From positions 1 through 64,000 of the forward strand of contig NZ_PYMC01000020.1 in the NCBI RefSeq assembly GCF_003026475.1: a stretch of 64,000 nt of DNA, in the 5' to 3' direction. A program made the translations under genes and the position numbers. Under the pieces are notes generated by a model that saw only the letters and a program-made list of their open reading frames with translations, ran no database searches and was not told the origin of the DNA. This DNA is from Photobacterium lipolyticum. GTDB lineage: Bacteria; Pseudomonadota; Gammaproteobacteria; Enterobacterales; Vibrionaceae. Below are positions 63,801 to 64,000 of this stretch, piece by piece (position 1 is the stretch's first letter; every line of letters starts with the position of its first letter).

Positions 63801-64000
63801 TGAAACACTATACAACCTGGCGATTGAAGGATGCCCACCCAACCAGCCGTGATAAAATCGCGTCTGTGGCAGGGTTGGTGATAGCGGCGCGAGTGATGAC
63901 CACCAAACGCGGTACCCGTATTGGTCTGATGACGTTAGATGATCGTTCGGGCCGGATGGAAGTAATGCTTTTCTCTGATGCGTTAGAACGCTATCTTGAT
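60884..64000 (+). CDS. dnaE: DNA polymerase III alpha subunit DnaE (partial, runs off the window)
   Basis: The replicative polymerase. 1039 codons are visible of an expected length of about 1160; the 3' end is outside the window. An N-terminal PHP domain is present ([17 protein letters not shown] near residue 5; [16 protein letters not shown] near 40). The catalytic aspartates are in [14 protein letters not shown] near residue 400, with [20 protein letters not shown] near 352. The beta-binding and OB-fold region begins near 960. The frame is open throughout. A TATAAT at 60840-60845 is a possible -10. In E. coli dnaE also follows rnhB. Confidence 0.97.
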   Translation, partial: MAEPRFIHLRIHSDFSMVDGLSKVPPLVKKVAELGMPAMALTDFTNLCGLVKFYFAAHGAGMKPIIGADFKVQSEELENELCDLTILAADNDGYQNLTMLISKAYQRGHVQHLPVIDKEWLAEHKQGLILLSGGKSGDVGKALLKGNQTMVNRCVEFYRTHFPDSYYLELVRTGRADEDAYLHFAVELAELAELPVVATNDVRFISPDQFDAHEIRVAIHDGYTMVDPNRPKLYSEQQYLRTEEEMCELFSDIPEALANSVEIAKRCNVTVRLGEYFLPNFPTGDLSTEDFLVVKSREGLERRLAFLFPDEAERLERRPEYDERLEIELEVINQMGFPGYFLIVMEFIQWSKDNDVPVGPGRGSGAGSLVAYALDITDLDPLEFDLLFERFLNPERVSMPDFDIDFCMDKRDLVIDHVAEMYGRDAVSQIITFGTMAAKAVIRDVGRVLGHPYGFVDRISKLIPAEPGMTLAKAFDAEPQLGEAYNADEEVKALIDMCRILEGVTRNAGKHAGGVVISPTTITDFSPLYCDAEGANPVTQFDKNDVETAGLVKFDFLGLRTLTIIDWALALINPRLEAEGKEPVNIAAIPMADAKSFAMLQRSESTAVFQLESRGMKDLIKRLQPDCFEDMIALVALFRPGPLQSGMVDNFIDRKHGREAVSYPDEKWQHESLKEILEPTYGIILYQEQVMQIAQVLAGYTLGGADMLRRAMGKKKPEEMAKQRAIFEDGAIKNGVDGELSMKIFDLVEKFAGYGFNKSHSAAYALVSYQTLYLKAHYPAEFMAAVMTADMDNTDKIVGLVDECHRMKLKLLPPDVNKGLYRFNVDEQGAIVYGIGAVKGVGEGPIENIIEARNKGGHFKDLFDFCARIDTKKVNKRVLEKLIKSGAMDRLGPNRATMMATLNDAIKAAGQHHQAEAFGQADMFGVLTAAPEEVEQAYANIPEWPDKVWLEGERETLGLYLTGHPVNAYVPELKHYTTWRLKDAHPTSRDKIASVAGLVIAARVMTTKRGTRIGLMTLDDRSGRMEVMLFSDALERYLD

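Overview
The window is chromosomal DNA of a gammaproteobacterium of the Vibrionaceae. A Photobacterium-like genome is my best guess. The evidence is the gene order, lineage-typical small families (DUF2850, DUF3301, DUF3549, DUF2789), the UPF0325/YaeH-glnD-map-rpsB block and the frr-uppS-cdsA-dxr-rseP order. The genus is inference. I see no prophage, intact insertion sequence, CRISPR array or biosynthetic cluster; nearly every gene belongs to a recognisable core family.

Layout. (1) 1-460: the end of an rRNA operon with two tandem 5S genes, tRNA-Asp and a terminator, followed by a MITE-like inverted repeat. (2) 0.7-6.2 kb: a small membrane protein, an EmrD-type drug exporter, a small lipoprotein, dapD, SOS-type yebG with a perfect LexA box, a divergent DNA-glycosylase-like gene and a LysR regulator. 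(3) 6.4-17.3 kb: recC, recB, recD (no ptrA between recC and recB) and convergent argA. (4) 17.4-21.8 kb: a DUF2850 protein, mltA, tcdA and the csdA-csdE sulfur-transfer pair. (5) 21.9-27.7 kb: the GcvB small RNA divergent from gcvA, a hydrolase, ygdD-like DUF423, rlmM, xni and ppnN. (6) 28-32 kb: a diguanylate cyclase-like protein and a TPR membrane protein with a degenerate GGDEF-like tail. (7) 32-36.5 kb: queF, syd, a zinc-ribbon protein, two tiny coupled ORFs, a cold-shock gene with a long leader and two small genes. (8) 36.5-38.1 kb: two tandem CsrB-type regulatory RNA genes, each with a GacA/UvrY/VarA-type box at the same distance upstream, then an 8-copy heptamer tandem repeat. (9) 38.1-41.3 kb: DUF3301, DUF3549, yqcC, truC and yqcA. 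(10) 41.4-64 kb: yaeH, glnD and map on the minus strand, then the long plus-strand block rpsB-tsf-pyrH-frr-uppS-cdsA-dxr-rseP-bamA-skp-lpxD-fabZ-lpxA-lpxB-rnhB-dnaE. dnaE runs off the right end.

How the parts fit. The 6-41 kb part follows the order of the recC-to-csrB region of Escherichia coli. The 41-64 kb part follows the E. coli glnD-to-dnaE region. Two blocks that are far apart in E. coli are therefore joined near 41.4 kb, and dapD, a glnD neighbour in E. coli, lies 38 kb away. The right block couples translation factors, isoprenoid carrier and phospholipid synthesis, outer-membrane assembly (RseP, BamA, Skp), lipid A synthesis and replication. The most notable loci are the tandem csrB pair, whose differences include compensatory stem changes; the heptamer array that supplies a stop codon; the cyclase/TPR pair; and several families of short interspersed repeats.
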